A stretch of 64,000 nt of DNA from Cloacibacterium sp046296655 (GTDB lineage: Bacteria; Bacteroidota; Bacteroidia; Flavobacteriales; Weeksellaceae). A program made the position numbers and the translations under genes. Location: assembly GCA_046296655.1 (NCBI GenBank), contig JBKBLE010000007.1, positions 1 to 64,000 on the forward strand, read 5' to 3'. A model generated the notes under the pieces. It made no database searches. It worked only from the letters and a program-made list of their open reading frames with translations, and was not told where the DNA came from. Shown here in pieces: positions 34,220-43,586 of the stretch. How positions within the stretch are numbered: the first letter of the stretch is position 1; every line of letters starts with the position of its first letter.

Positions 34220-35806
34220 TTAGTAACCTGGGTTTTGTACTAAATTACGGTTTGCGGTAATGTCAGCAGCTGGAATTGGGAATAAGTTTCTAAATTCTTG
34301 AACTCCTTTTCCGTCTTTTACACCACCTTTCCAAGGCCATAAGTAAGATGCAGAAGTAAATTTACCATATCTGATAAGGTCTGTTCTTCTTGTGTATTCC
34401 CAACTTAATTCTCTAGATCTTTCATCAAGGATGTAATCTAAAGTTAAATCAGCATCAGAAATAGTAGCAGCTCCAGCTCTTGTTTTAAGAGCGTTAATAT
34501 ATCCTAATGCAGTAGCTCTAGAACCATTACCTCCTCTTAGAGTAGCTTCTGCATACATTAAATACACATCTGCTAATCTGTACATAGGGATATCTGTGTC
34601 AACAAAGTTACCTGAAGCATCTGAACCTTTAACACCTGTAGAAGTTACATTTTTGTATTTTATAAAAGCATACCCATTTTTGAAATCTCCTAAATCATTA
34701 ATTTCTAATGATTGACCTTGAGTAAAGAATCTACCTCTCTTATCAGCTGGGTCTGTAAATTTATTCACAAATGCTTTAGTAGTTCTAATACCACCCCAAC
34801 CTCCGTTAATACCGAAGTCTGCAGCATTCATTTCTCCACCTACAGGAGCGTGAACTAAGAAAGTAGATCCTCCCCAAGTTTGGGTTTTAATACCATCATA
34901 ATTTACTGATAAAATAACTTCTGGATTATTAACATGGTTATCTGCTAAGAATAAATCTTCATATTTAGATTTTAAAGAGTAACCAGCTCCAATAACTTTA
35001 TTAGCATAGGTAATCACATCGTTATTTCTTTCTGAACCAGAGTATACTTTTGCATTTAAGTATAATCTTGCTAATAAAGTCCAAGCAGCAGCTTTGTCTG
35101 CTCTACCATATTCATTGGTTTTAGGATCTTTAAGTTCTGTTTCTAGTGCTTTAAGTTCGCTTTCTACAAATTTGAATAAATCTGCTCTTACGATTCTTTT
35201 TGGCAATTCACCTGCAGGATTAGTTTCTAATACAAAAGGAACGTTACCAAATAAATCTAAAGCATGGTAATAAGCTTGTGCTCTTAAAAATCTTGCTTCA
35301 GCTCTCATATATTTAGCTTCAGTAGCATTAGCACCTGTAATTCCATTAGCTGCTAATCTCTCATCTGAAGTATTTCTAATAAATTCATTAGCTAATGCAA
35401 TTACGTTATAAATTCTGTAATAAATAGCACCAATAAATTCGTTTGATGAGTTCCAAGTCATTTTATGCATGTCTGGTAAGTTACCATCATTCCAACCAAT
35501 TACGGCTTCGTCTGTGGTAATTACTTGCATAGTAAACAATTGTCTCATGTAGTTAGAAAAACCACCATTAATCCCTGCTATGTCTGCATTTTCGTCACCT
35601 CCTGATTGTCCACCAATTGCAACTGCTGCATATACCTTTCCTAACGCTTTAGGATAGTTAGCAAAATCTTTATAAACGCTAGCAGAAGTAACTTCTGTGA
35701 TAGGTTCTCTTTCTAAATCTTTTTCACAAGAAGCAGTGAATAATAAAAGACCTAATGCTCCTGCAAAGATTGTTTTTGTACTTATATTTAAATTTAAATA
35801 TTTCAT
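34220..35806 (-). CDS. SusD/RagB-family nutrient-binding outer-membrane lipoprotein
   Basis: The 528-residue lipoprotein lid of the SusCD importer. Lipobox near residues 24-27 (FTASCEKDLEREP), tetratricopeptide-like helices in the middle (RAEARFLRAQAYYHALDLFGNVPFV is the SusD signature), and the C-terminal RSRELSWEYTRRTDLIRYGKF...LFPIPAADI that closes the family. With SusC it would bind and deliver starch oligosaccharides. The gap to susC is 12 bases, so they are co-transcribed. Confidence 0.94.
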   Translation of the reverse strand: MKYLNLNISTKTIFAGALGLLLFTASCEKDLEREPITEVTSASVYKDFANYPKALGKVYAAVAIGGQSGGDENADIAGINGGFSNYMRQLFTMQVITTDEAVIGWNDGNLPDMHKMTWNSSNEFIGAIYYRIYNVIALANEFIRNTSDERLAANGITGANATEAKYMRAEARFLRAQAYYHALDLFGNVPFVLETNPAGELPKRIVRADLFKFVESELKALETELKDPKTNEYGRADKAAAWTLLARLYLNAKVYSGSERNNDVITYANKVIGAGYSLKSKYEDLFLADNHVNNPEVILSVNYDGIKTQTWGGSTFLVHAPVGGEMNAADFGINGGWGGIRTTKAFVNKFTDPADKRGRFFTQGQSLEINDLGDFKNGYAFIKYKNVTSTGVKGSDASGNFVDTDIPMYRLADVYLMYAEATLRGGNGSRATALGYINALKTRAGAATISDADLTLDYILDERSRELSWEYTRRTDLIRYGKFTSASYLWPWKGGVKDGKGVQEFRNLFPIPAADITANRNLVQNPGY

Positions 35807-35818
35807 TTTTAATAAAGT

Positions 35819-38539
35819 TTAGAATTGGAAATTAAAACCTAAAGAATATACTTTTGGTCTTTGATAAAAACCATTATCTATATTACCAAATACTTCTGGA
35901 TCTACTCCTGTATAATTAGTAATTACGAATAAGTTCTGAGCCATTGCAGTAACTTTAAGATTACTTTTCTTATTTCCTAAGAAGTCTCCAAAGTTATAAC
36001 CTACTGATAAATTATCCATTCTTAAGAAAGATGCATCTTCAATAAAAATATCTGAGAAATATTGTGGGCTACTGAACTGATAAGTTAAAACACTTGACTC
36101 ACCATTTTTTAAGAATTCATTAGTAGCAATATCTTGTACAGAACTGTTAGCAGCAGCGTTATTATACACATAGTTGCCTAAAACAGCTCTCATAGACATT
36201 CCTAAATCCCAATTTCCATAAGTAAACTTAGTAGAAAAACCTAAAATAGCATCTGGATTAGGTGATTGGAAGAAGTATTTATCACTTTCATTAATTACAC
36301 CATCATTATTTCTATCTACATAGGCACCATTAATTGGTTTACCGTTAGTATCATATAATTGTTGGTACACATAAAACGAATTGAGTACTTGTCCTTTTGT
36401 AATCGCTTGAATAGTGTTACCTACACCTCCAGAAATACCTCCTGTTCTGATAATGTAATCTTCTGCTACATTGTCTGATAAAGAAGTAACAATTGGTTCA
36501 AATTTACTATAGTTGAAGTTTAAGTCCCAAGTTGCTTTTTCTGTTTTCACAGGTACAATGTTTACATTTACTTCTATACCTTCGTTTTCGATTTTACCAA
36601 TGTTTAACACATTAAAGTTACTTAAACCACCAGCAGCAACCGGTACTCTAGCAATTAATTTATCAGAATCTTTTTGGAATAAATCTACTGAACCATTGAA
36701 TCTATTGTTAAAGAAACCGAAATCTAAACCAATATTTTTAGTAATCATGGTTTCCCAAACTAAATCTGGGTTATACTGTTCTGGTCTGTATAGATAATAG
36801 AATTGATTACCAAATTGGTATTGTGCGCCATCAGAACTTAAATTAAATCTACCAAATGCAGGATAATATCCACCTACGTTTTGCTGACCAGTTTCTCCCC
36901 AACCTGCTCTAAGTTTTAAGGTATTAATCGCTGTAATATCTTTTAAGAAAGATTCTTCATTAATTTTCCATGCTAATGCTACAGAAGGGAAATTACCCCA
37001 TAAATTGTCTGTAGTACCATTATAGAAGTTAGATGAACCATCACGTCTAATAGTACCTGTTACGATATACTTATTGGCAATTGTAAAAATAGCTCTACCA
37101 TAATAAGAAAGTAAAGTTCTTTCACCAGAGAAAGGCTGTGAAGTAACATTTTGACCAGTTCCGTTATAAGTAGTTATAGCTGGAGTTTCTGTAGTAGTGG
37201 TTTGGTAAGAGTGACCAGCCATTAAATCTACATTTACTACCCCAATTTTCTTAACATAGTTTAAGTATGTTTCAAACAATTTACTGGTATTTTCATTTTC
37301 ATAGTTATTGTAACTACCTTTATTGAAATAACCAATTCCAGAATTTGCAGCAGTTCTTGCAACACCTTCTCCTTTTGCATAGTCATAAGCTACGTTTACA
37401 TTCCATCTTAAATCTGGCAAGAAATGGAATTTATAATCTAATTGTAAACTTGGCAAAAATCTATATACAGAAGAAATATTTCTAGTTGCATATAACATAC
37501 CAAGTGGGTTTCTAGTACCATTGGTATTTAAATCACCATTTAGCAACCATTCATTATAACCGCCAAATCTTGGATCAGAAGAATAAACTGGCTGAGTTGG
37601 GTCGAATTGCTGAGCAGCACCTATTGCTCCTTCATTTGCAAATCTGTTATCAATAAATGAACCTTTGAAACCAGCATTAATTGTTAAATGATTGTCAAAG
37701 AATTTAGGATTTACATTAAAACCTAAAGATGTTCTTTTAAATTCATTTGTTTTTAGAATACCATTTTGATGGTTATAACCAATGCTCAATCTATAAGGTA
37801 ACCTTTTTACACCACCAGAAATTGCTAAGTTATTATCAGTTCCCCAAGCTTCTTGATAAATTAAATCTTGCCAATTTGTATTAGCAGTTCCTAATTTAGC
37901 TTTGTAAGAAGCAGGAATGTTAGAACTATTCACAAAATTTCTAAATTCATTTGCTGTCATTACATCTAAATTATCCATTTTTGTAGAAACAGACATGTTA
38001 GTTGTAAAATTCACTTTTAATCTACCAGCTACTCCTTTTTTAGTTGTAATTAAAATTACACCATTCGCAGCTCTGTTACCATAAATAGCAGCAGATGAAG
38101 CATCTTTTAAGATATCAAAACTTTCGATATCATTTGGATTAATTGATGCTAATAAGTTAGAAGCACCAGAAACACCCGTAACTTCAATTGGAACACCATC
38201 AATTACAATAAGTGGATCATTATTAATAAAAGATGAACCACCTCTAAGTCTAATAGTAGCACCTGCACCAGGAGCACCACTATTCCCGGTCACCTGAACA
38301 CCAGGTGTTTTACCTAGGATTAATTGCTCTGGAGATGTAGATCCACCATTAAAATCTTTCGCAGTTACTGATACAACAGAAGCTGTTAAGTCAGATTTTT
38401 TTTGTTTACCATAACCAATAAGCACAACTTGTTCAATGTCTCTTTGTTTGATTGAATCTCTTTGTTGAGCTTCTAGCATAATTGTTCCTGCCAATAAAAA
38501 AGCCGGAGCAATTTTTAAAACTTTACTATAGTTTCTCAC
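35819..38539 (-). CDS. SusC-family TonB-dependent outer-membrane transporter
   Basis: A 906-residue beta-barrel importer energised by TonB. Signal peptide at 1-24, TonB box-like region VVLIGYGKQKKSDLTASV (37-54), plug domain with IRLRGGSSFINNDPLIVIDGVPI and DIESFDILKDASSAAIYGNRAANGVILITTKKG, and a C terminus in YSLGFNFQF. It lacks the N-terminal carboxypeptidase-regulatory-like domain found in many SusC proteins. The start is GTG at 38537-38539; no upstream ATG in frame is open. Upstream is a perfect inverted repeat (38579-38602). First gene of the starch-uptake operon. Confidence 0.94.
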   Translation of the reverse strand: MRNYSKVLKIAPAFLLAGTIMLEAQQRDSIKQRDIEQVVLIGYGKQKKSDLTASVVSVTAKDFNGGSTSPEQLILGKTPGVQVTGNSGAPGAGATIRLRGGSSFINNDPLIVIDGVPIEVTGVSGASNLLASINPNDIESFDILKDASSAAIYGNRAANGVILITTKKGVAGRLKVNFTTNMSVSTKMDNLDVMTANEFRNFVNSSNIPASYKAKLGTANTNWQDLIYQEAWGTDNNLAISGGVKRLPYRLSIGYNHQNGILKTNEFKRTSLGFNVNPKFFDNHLTINAGFKGSFIDNRFANEGAIGAAQQFDPTQPVYSSDPRFGGYNEWLLNGDLNTNGTRNPLGMLYATRNISSVYRFLPSLQLDYKFHFLPDLRWNVNVAYDYAKGEGVARTAANSGIGYFNKGSYNNYENENTSKLFETYLNYVKKIGVVNVDLMAGHSYQTTTTETPAITTYNGTGQNVTSQPFSGERTLLSYYGRAIFTIANKYIVTGTIRRDGSSNFYNGTTDNLWGNFPSVALAWKINEESFLKDITAINTLKLRAGWGETGQQNVGGYYPAFGRFNLSSDGAQYQFGNQFYYLYRPEQYNPDLVWETMITKNIGLDFGFFNNRFNGSVDLFQKDSDKLIARVPVAAGGLSNFNVLNIGKIENEGIEVNVNIVPVKTEKATWDLNFNYSKFEPIVTSLSDNVAEDYIIRTGGISGGVGNTIQAITKGQVLNSFYVYQQLYDTNGKPINGAYVDRNNDGVINESDKYFFQSPNPDAILGFSTKFTYGNWDLGMSMRAVLGNYVYNNAAANSSVQDIATNEFLKNGESSVLTYQFSSPQYFSDIFIEDASFLRMDNLSVGYNFGDFLGNKKSNLKVTAMAQNLFVITNYTGVDPEVFGNIDNGFYQRPKVYSLGFNFQF

Positions 38540-38880
38540 AAAAATAAAATTTAAGGATTAATATTCATTTTTCACATCGCATAATTGCTATTACAATTAT
38601 GCACTGCTAATTTAAGAAATTTTTAAATATTTATTAAATTTATATAAAAAATGTTAATTATTTATGACAAGAATCAGTGTGTTTTGTACGAATTAAAAGC
38701 TAAAACATTGTAAATCAATTTAATTTCATTTATTATCTCAACAATGAGACAATGAAAGATTTCGCAATATTTCAAACAAATATTTAGCAATTTGATATGT
38801 TAAGCAAATATTAACAAAGAAAATTTTTACCAAATTCTTATCCTAGAAGGCAAAATTTTCAAAAAAGGCAAACAAAACCT
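38540..38880. promoter_or_regulatory. susC-metG divergent intergenic region with a perfect 9-bp inverted repeat
   Basis: The 364-base gap holds GCATAATTG (38579-38587) and CAATTATGC (38594-38602), a perfect inverted repeat with a 6-base spacer about 40 bases upstream of the susC start. It may be an operator or a leader hairpin for the Sus operon. A clean -7 box for susC was not found; the rest is AT-rich with no ORF. Confidence 0.45.
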
Positions 38881-38888
38881 TATCTTTG
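38881..38888 (+). promoter_or_regulatory. -7 promoter box (TATCTTTG) of metG
   Basis: Exact TAnnTTTG match; transcription should start near 38895, so an in-frame TTG at 38886 cannot be the start codon and ATG 38904 is preferred. Confidence 0.6.
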
Positions 38889-38903
38889 CAAAAAAAATTT
38901 TCC

Positions 38904-40937
38904 ATGCAGAAGAGAAAAATGATTACCGCTGCATTACCCTATGCAAACGGCCCTGTTCATATCGGTCATTTAGCAGGAGTATATATTCCTGCTGATGTTT
39001 ACGCACGTTTCCAAAGAAGATTAGGAAGCGATGTTGCTTTTATCTGTGGTTCAGATGAACACGGAATTCCTATTACCATTAGAGCAAAAAAAGAAGGCGT
39101 AACTCCTCAAGATATTGTAGATAAATATCACGCAATCATAAAAAAATCTTTTGAAGACTTAGGAATTTCATTTGATGAATATTCTAGAACTTCTTCAGAA
39201 AATCACAAAAAAACTTCTCAAGATTTCTTCCTAAAAATGTACGAAAACGGAAAATTTACAGAAGAAATCTCAGAACAATATTATGATGAACAAGCTGGCG
39301 AATTTTTGGCAGACAGATACATTGTAGGAACTTGCCCAAAATGTGGAAATGATGGAGCTTATGGAGACCAGTGCGAAAAATGCGGTTCTACCCTTTCTCC
39401 TTCAGAATTAATTAATCCAAAATCTGCATTAAGTGGAAACGTTCCTGTACTTAAAGAAACCAAAAACTGGTATCTTCCTTTAAATGAATATGAAGATTTC
39501 TTAAACGAGTGGATTTTAGAAGGTCATAAAGACGACTGGAAACCAAACGTTTACGGACAAGTAAAATCTTGGCTCAATGATGGTTTGAAACCTAGAGCCA
39601 TGACCAGAGATTTAAATTGGGGCGTACAAGTTCCACTTCCTGATGCAGAAGGAAAAGTGCTTTACGTTTGGTTTGATGCACCGATTGGTTATATTTCTTT
39701 CACCAAAGAATGGGCAGAAAAAAACGGTAAAAACTGGGAAGATTATTGGCAATCTGAAGATTCAGACTTAATTCACTTCATTGGGAAAGACAATATTGTA
39801 TTCCACTGTATTATTTTCCCTGCAATGATGAAGGCTCATGGAAAATACATTATGCCAACTAATGTTCCTGCTTTTGAATTTTTGAATCTTGAAAATGATA
39901 AAATTTCTACCTCTAGAAATTGGGCAGTTTGGGCGCATGAATATGTAGAAGAGTTCCCTGGTCAACAAGATGTTCTTCGTTATGCTTTGCTTTCTTCAGC
40001 ACCAGAAACTAAGGATAATAACTTTACTTGGAAGGATTTCCAGACCAAAAACAATTCTGAATTGGTAGGAATTTTCGGAAATTTCATCAATAGAGTTGCA
40101 GTTCTAGTTCACAAATATTATGATGGAGTGATTCCTGCAGGAAATGAAAATGCAGAAGAACTTTCTGAAATTTCTAAAGCTGCAAAAGAAATCAATGAAT
40201 ATTTAAGCAAATATGAGTTCAGAAATGCTCTTTCAGCTTTAATGAATTTAGCACGTTTCGGAAATCAATATCTACAGACAGAAGAACCATGGAAAACCAT
40301 CAAAGATAATCCAGAAAAAGCGGCAAACTCATTGTTTGTAGGAGCACAAATTGCGGTTGGTTTAGCTCAATTATGCGAGCCTTTCATGCCTTTTTCTTCG
40401 GAAAAATTATTAAAAATGTTCAATACCGAGAAAATTTCTTGGCAAGAAGTTGAAAATGCTAAAGTTCTCGTAAAAACAGGACATACAATCAATGAATCTT
40501 CTCTTCTTTTCTCAAAAATTGAAGACGAAACCATTGATTTTCAAATTCAAAAATTAGAAAACACCAAAATATCAAACGCAAAAACCAATCCTAAAGCAAA
40601 TCCTATGAAAGAAGAAATCACTTTTGACGATTTTACCAAAATAGATTTAAGAACTGCCACTATTTTAGAAGCTGAAAAAGTAGAAAAAGCAGATAAATTA
40701 TTGAAGTTAAAAGTAGATACTGGAGTTGATGTAAGAACTGTGGTTTCTGGGATTGCAGAGAGTTTTTCGCCAGAGGAAGTTGTAGGAAAACAAGTGATGA
40801 TTTTGTTGAATTTAGCTCCAAGAAAAATCCGTGGAATTGAATCTCAAGGAATGTTGCTTTTAACAACAAAACCAGATGGAAAATTGAGTTTTGTAACTCC
40901 TGATGAAACTGTAGAAAACGGAATTGAGATTGGGTAA
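38904..40937 (+). CDS. metG: Methionyl-tRNA synthetase with C-terminal tRNA-binding domain
   Basis: Essential class I synthetase of 677 residues from ATG 38904. The HIGH motif (PYANGPVHIGH), a zinc knuckle of two CxxC pairs (CPKCGNDGAYGDQCEKC), and the KMSKS-equivalent KISTS (DKISTSRNW) are present, followed by the anticodon-binding helical domain. After a linker, the last roughly 110 residues (ITFDDFTKIDLRTATILEAEKVEKADKLLKLKVD) form the EMAP/Trbp111-type OB fold. Its short leader is fixed by the -7 box. Intact. Confidence 0.96.
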   Translation: MQKRKMITAALPYANGPVHIGHLAGVYIPADVYARFQRRLGSDVAFICGSDEHGIPITIRAKKEGVTPQDIVDKYHAIIKKSFEDLGISFDEYSRTSSENHKKTSQDFFLKMYENGKFTEEISEQYYDEQAGEFLADRYIVGTCPKCGNDGAYGDQCEKCGSTLSPSELINPKSALSGNVPVLKETKNWYLPLNEYEDFLNEWILEGHKDDWKPNVYGQVKSWLNDGLKPRAMTRDLNWGVQVPLPDAEGKVLYVWFDAPIGYISFTKEWAEKNGKNWEDYWQSEDSDLIHFIGKDNIVFHCIIFPAMMKAHGKYIMPTNVPAFEFLNLENDKISTSRNWAVWAHEYVEEFPGQQDVLRYALLSSAPETKDNNFTWKDFQTKNNSELVGIFGNFINRVAVLVHKYYDGVIPAGNENAEELSEISKAAKEINEYLSKYEFRNALSALMNLARFGNQYLQTEEPWKTIKDNPEKAANSLFVGAQIAVGLAQLCEPFMPFSSEKLLKMFNTEKISWQEVENAKVLVKTGHTINESSLLFSKIEDETIDFQIQKLENTKISNAKTNPKANPMKEEITFDDFTKIDLRTATILEAEKVEKADKLLKLKVDTGVDVRTVVSGIAESFSPEEVVGKQVMILLNLAPRKIRGIESQGMLLLTTKPDGKLSFVTPDETVENGIEIG

Positions 40938-41117
40938 AAGTCAGAAGTCGGAAGTTCAAAGATTAAAATATGCTCTCGCAGATTGTGCTGATTTTGCAGA
41001 TTTTTCTGTAGTTTCAAGTAATCCGCGAGAGTTTTTTTTGCAATTTAAATTTTCAAAATTTTGCTTTTCAGCTAATTGCAACTCAATCATCTGCTAAATC
41101 TGCTAAATCTGCGAGAG
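40938..41117. repeat. metG 3' region: heptamers, hairpin terminator and ATCTGCTAA repeats
   Basis: Right after the metG stop there are GAAGTCG-type 7-base units (40938-40963). CTCTCGCAGATT (40973-40984) pairs with AATCCGCGAGAG (41022-41033, one mismatch), which is followed by eight T, a terminator-like form with a long loop. The same arm pairs perfectly with AATCTGCGAGAG at 41106-41117, which is preceded by tandem 9-base ATCTGCTAA units (41090-41107). Confidence 0.65.
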
Positions 41118-41164
41118 TTTTCATATTACCGAAATCTTTTTTATTTTTAGACAAAGAAAATTTT

Positions 41165-41752
41165 ATGAAACTTTTAAAATTACTTCTACTCTGCTTTTTA
41201 TTTTTTGGTTTGGGAAATTTCAAAGCGCAAAAAATTGATAATGAAACTTTAAAGACAAATTTTCTTTATAAATTTCATGCCATATTAAAAAACAAGTATT
41301 TAGAAAAAACTGAAAAATTAAATATCAGAAATGGTGAATTAATCAGTTTGAGGGAAAAATATAATGAGAGAATAAATCTTTTGGGAGAAAAAAACACAGA
41401 AATATTTTTTGAAAAGCAATCTTCAATAAATAGTTTTAAAATTACATATTGTGCTATTTTAGGAAAAACTTTACCAGACGTTAACGCAGTATTTTTTAAC
41501 AGAGGAAATCTTTTATCTGATGAAAAAATTTCAGACGAAGAAAAACAAAAATACAATGCTCTTTTCCTAGAAATTTCTAAACTAATCCCTAACGAAACTT
41601 ATATAGAACTTTCAAAAATTACAGACGAAATTAACCGTGATAAATTTGCATTAACGGTTCCTTATCGTTTTGAAATTTTTCAAGATTTATTTGATGAAAA
41701 CCAAAGAAAAAGAATAGACATTATCAATTTTCTACTTTGGACTGTAGAATAA
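41165..41752 (+). CDS. Exported protein of unknown function
   Basis: A 195-residue protein with a signal peptide (MKLLKLLLLCFLFFGLGNFKAQ) and then a mostly helical, lysine- and glutamate-rich body with no family I recognise. No lipobox, no membrane segment beyond the signal, and no repeated motif. Likely periplasmic. It stands between metG and a convergent broken methyltransferase gene and gives no functional hint. The ORF is well supported by start, signal peptide and codon use. Confidence 0.65.
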   Translation: MKLLKLLLLCFLFFGLGNFKAQKIDNETLKTNFLYKFHAILKNKYLEKTEKLNIRNGELISLREKYNERINLLGEKNTEIFFEKQSSINSFKITYCAILGKTLPDVNAVFFNRGNLLSDEKISDEEKQKYNALFLEISKLIPNETYIELSKITDEINRDKFALTVPYRFEIFQDLFDENQRKRIDIINFLLWTVE

Positions 41753-41755
41753 ACC

Positions 41756-42459
41756 TTACTTTAACGTAAGTTGAGCCAAATAAGAATCTTCTAGTTGTTC
41801 AATTTTTTGAATTTTAAAACCATTAGCAATCGCAGCATTTTCTAAGGTATCAAAATCTAAATACAACCATTTCATTGGCAGTTCAGATTCTCCTTTGTAA
41901 TGCAAATAATAATCTAATTCTCCATAATAACCTGTTGCAGGAACCAAAACTCGCCGTCTTCATCTTGGTCATACATATACAAAATATCCGTACTGTCTAT
42001 GAGAATTTGTCCGTTTTCAGCAACTAAACTTTTCAGTTTTTGCAAGTATTGGTCAATGTGTTCTAAACTTTGAAAAATCCCAGTTCCATTCATCAACAAT
42101 AAAATGGTATCGAAATCTTTTTCAGAAAATTGAAGCAAATCTTCACAGATGGCATTTTTCACACCTCTTGCTTTACAAATTTCAATAGATTTCGGAGAAA
42201 TATCTAGTGCAGTAACCTCCAATTTTCTTTCATTTTGCAGATAAAGACTATGTGAACCCGCTCCAGAACCTACATCTAGAACCTTACCAAAAGACAAATC
42301 CAATGCTTTTTTTTCTAAAGCATTCATTTCTTGATAATCTCTGAAAAGATAAGAAACTGGCAAATCATCCAGTTCTGAGATAGAAGTTTCGGTTTGTAAA
42401 TCTTCAGAATTTTCTTGGTAATAATAATCCCAAATCGCGCGTCCCATTAAGTCTTTCAA
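41756..42459 (-). pseudogene. SAM-dependent class I methyltransferase with a frameshift
   Basis: The N-terminal part (42459-41914, 181 codons) holds the SAM-binding motif VLDVGSGAGSHSLYL, the acidic ALDIS and LLLMNGTGIFQ; it then runs out of frame. The C-terminal part continues in another frame as VPATGYYGELDYYLHYKGES...LTLK down to 41756. The frames switch near 41948 at GGCGAGTTTTGG, where one lost base would explain it (expected DGE-VLVPATGYYGE). Joined length is about 234 residues, normal for the type. Substrate unknown. Real mutation or sequencing error in a T-run are both possible. Confidence 0.85.
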
Positions 42460-42558
42460 TTTACAAAAATATTAATTAGGAATCACATAATTTAAAATTT
42501 CAAAAAATATTCTGACTTTAGAATGGATTTATTTCTTTTAGAAAAATTTAAAAAAAAT

Positions 42559-43032
42559 ATGAGAAAAATAGACCAACTTTTCGCAGAATACGCAGAAAGT
42601 CACCAAAACCAAACCAACAAATTTATTCATTGGATTTGCGTTCCTTTAATTTTCTTTACTATAGTTGGATTTATCAGTCTTATTCCAGCGCCTCATTTTT
42701 GTGCTCCTTATTTTGGTTGCATCAGCATTGCGAGTATTGTTGCACTTGTTTTGGTAAGTATTTTTTACTTTACTCTTTCATGGAGAATTTCCATCATCAT
42801 GTTATTCTTAATGCTTTTAATGGAACATTTTGCCTATGCTATCAATGTACATTTTAAAGAAAATTCTTGGATTATTTATCTCTCCATTTTCGTCATCACA
42901 TGGATTTTTCAGTTCATCGGTCATAAAATTGAAGGTAAAAAACCGAGTTTCTTAAAAGATTTACAGTTTTTATTGATTGGTCCAATTTGGCTTTTGCATT
43001 TTATATTAAAGAAAATCGGAATTCCATATTAA
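42559..43032 (+). CDS. DUF962/Mpo1-like membrane protein
   Basis: About 157 residues with four hydrophobic segments. The N terminus MRKIDQLFAEYAESHQNQTNKFIHWICVPL and the two conserved histidines in the ESHQN and IHWICVP segments, plus the later IGHKIEGKKPSFL, match the DUF962/Mpo1 family; yeast Mpo1 is an iron-dependent 2-hydroxy fatty acid dioxygenase. Inner membrane. An upstream in-frame ATG at 42523 exists, but the family begins at the second Met, so 42559 is preferred. Convergent or adjacent genes give no pathway. Confidence 0.8.
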   Translation: MRKIDQLFAEYAESHQNQTNKFIHWICVPLIFFTIVGFISLIPAPHFCAPYFGCISIASIVALVLVSIFYFTLSWRISIIMLFLMLLMEHFAYAINVHFKENSWIIYLSIFVITWIFQFIGHKIEGKKPSFLKDLQFLLIGPIWLLHFILKKIGIPY

Positions 43033-43165
43033 GATGATTTTTAAATTTTAAAATCACAAAAAATCTTTATGACGAATTATTAATAAAGATTGAACTTCAA
43101 AAAAAGATTACCAATTCTGAACTTTATTATGATATTATTCAATAAAATTAATAGAAAATAATGCC

Positions 43166-43173
43166 TAAATTTG
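43166..43173 (+). promoter_or_regulatory. -7 promoter box (TAAATTTG) of the small lipoprotein gene
   Basis: Exact TAnnTTTG match 15 bases before ATG 43189. Confidence 0.5.
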
Positions 43174-43188
43174 TAGAAAATAAAAAAT

Positions 43189-43584
43189 ATGAAAAATTTA
43201 ATCTTTGCAATATTCGCATTTTTGGCTGTTTTTTCTTGTAGAAGTGAAGACGATACAGATGTGGGACCAGTAGTTGGAGAATGGGAATGGGTTTCTTCTA
43301 CAGGTGGAGTTGGAAACACCACAGAAACTCCTGCTTCGAGCGGAAAAACCATTATTATGAAATTAGACTCTGACAAAAAATACACCATTACTACTAATGG
43401 CACAGTAACCGATGAAGGTACATTTTCTCTTTATAAAAATGTCTCTAACTTACAACATTACGAAAGAGTTTATATCGATTTTTCTAATGCACCAGACCAA
43501 ATGATTGTTAATATTGAAGAAAAAACATTGATTCTAAGTGATGACGTAAATGACGGATATACTTACACTTACAAGAAAAAATAA
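43189..43584 (+). CDS. Small lipoprotein, lipocalin-like
   Basis: A 131-residue lipoprotein with lipobox FSCRSED (Cys17) followed by acidic residues, then VGEWEWVSSTGG, a Trp-containing start typical of lipocalin-like or META-like small beta-barrels in Flavobacteriia (here GEWEWVSSTGG...KKYTITTNGTVTDEGTF). Probably an outer-membrane-anchored beta barrel; ligand unknown. Convergent with the RsmI-like gene, stops separated by 2 bases. Confidence 0.7.
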   Translation: MKNLIFAIFAFLAVFSCRSEDDTDVGPVVGEWEWVSSTGGVGNTTETPASSGKTIIMKLDSDKKYTITTNGTVTDEGTFSLYKNVSNLQHYERVYIDFSNAPDQMIVNIEEKTLILSDDVNDGYTYTYKKK

Positions 43585-43586
43585 GT

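Noticed and set aside
39880..39920. Defective KMSKS motif (KISTS) in metG
   Set aside because: I recall the KISTS variant in Bacteroidota methionyl-tRNA synthetases, and all other motifs are intact, so it is not a sign of damage.
40904..40964. Second small gene after metG
   Set aside because: The short antisense frame across the metG end consists of repeat sequence and codes for a low-complexity Leu/Gln peptide.
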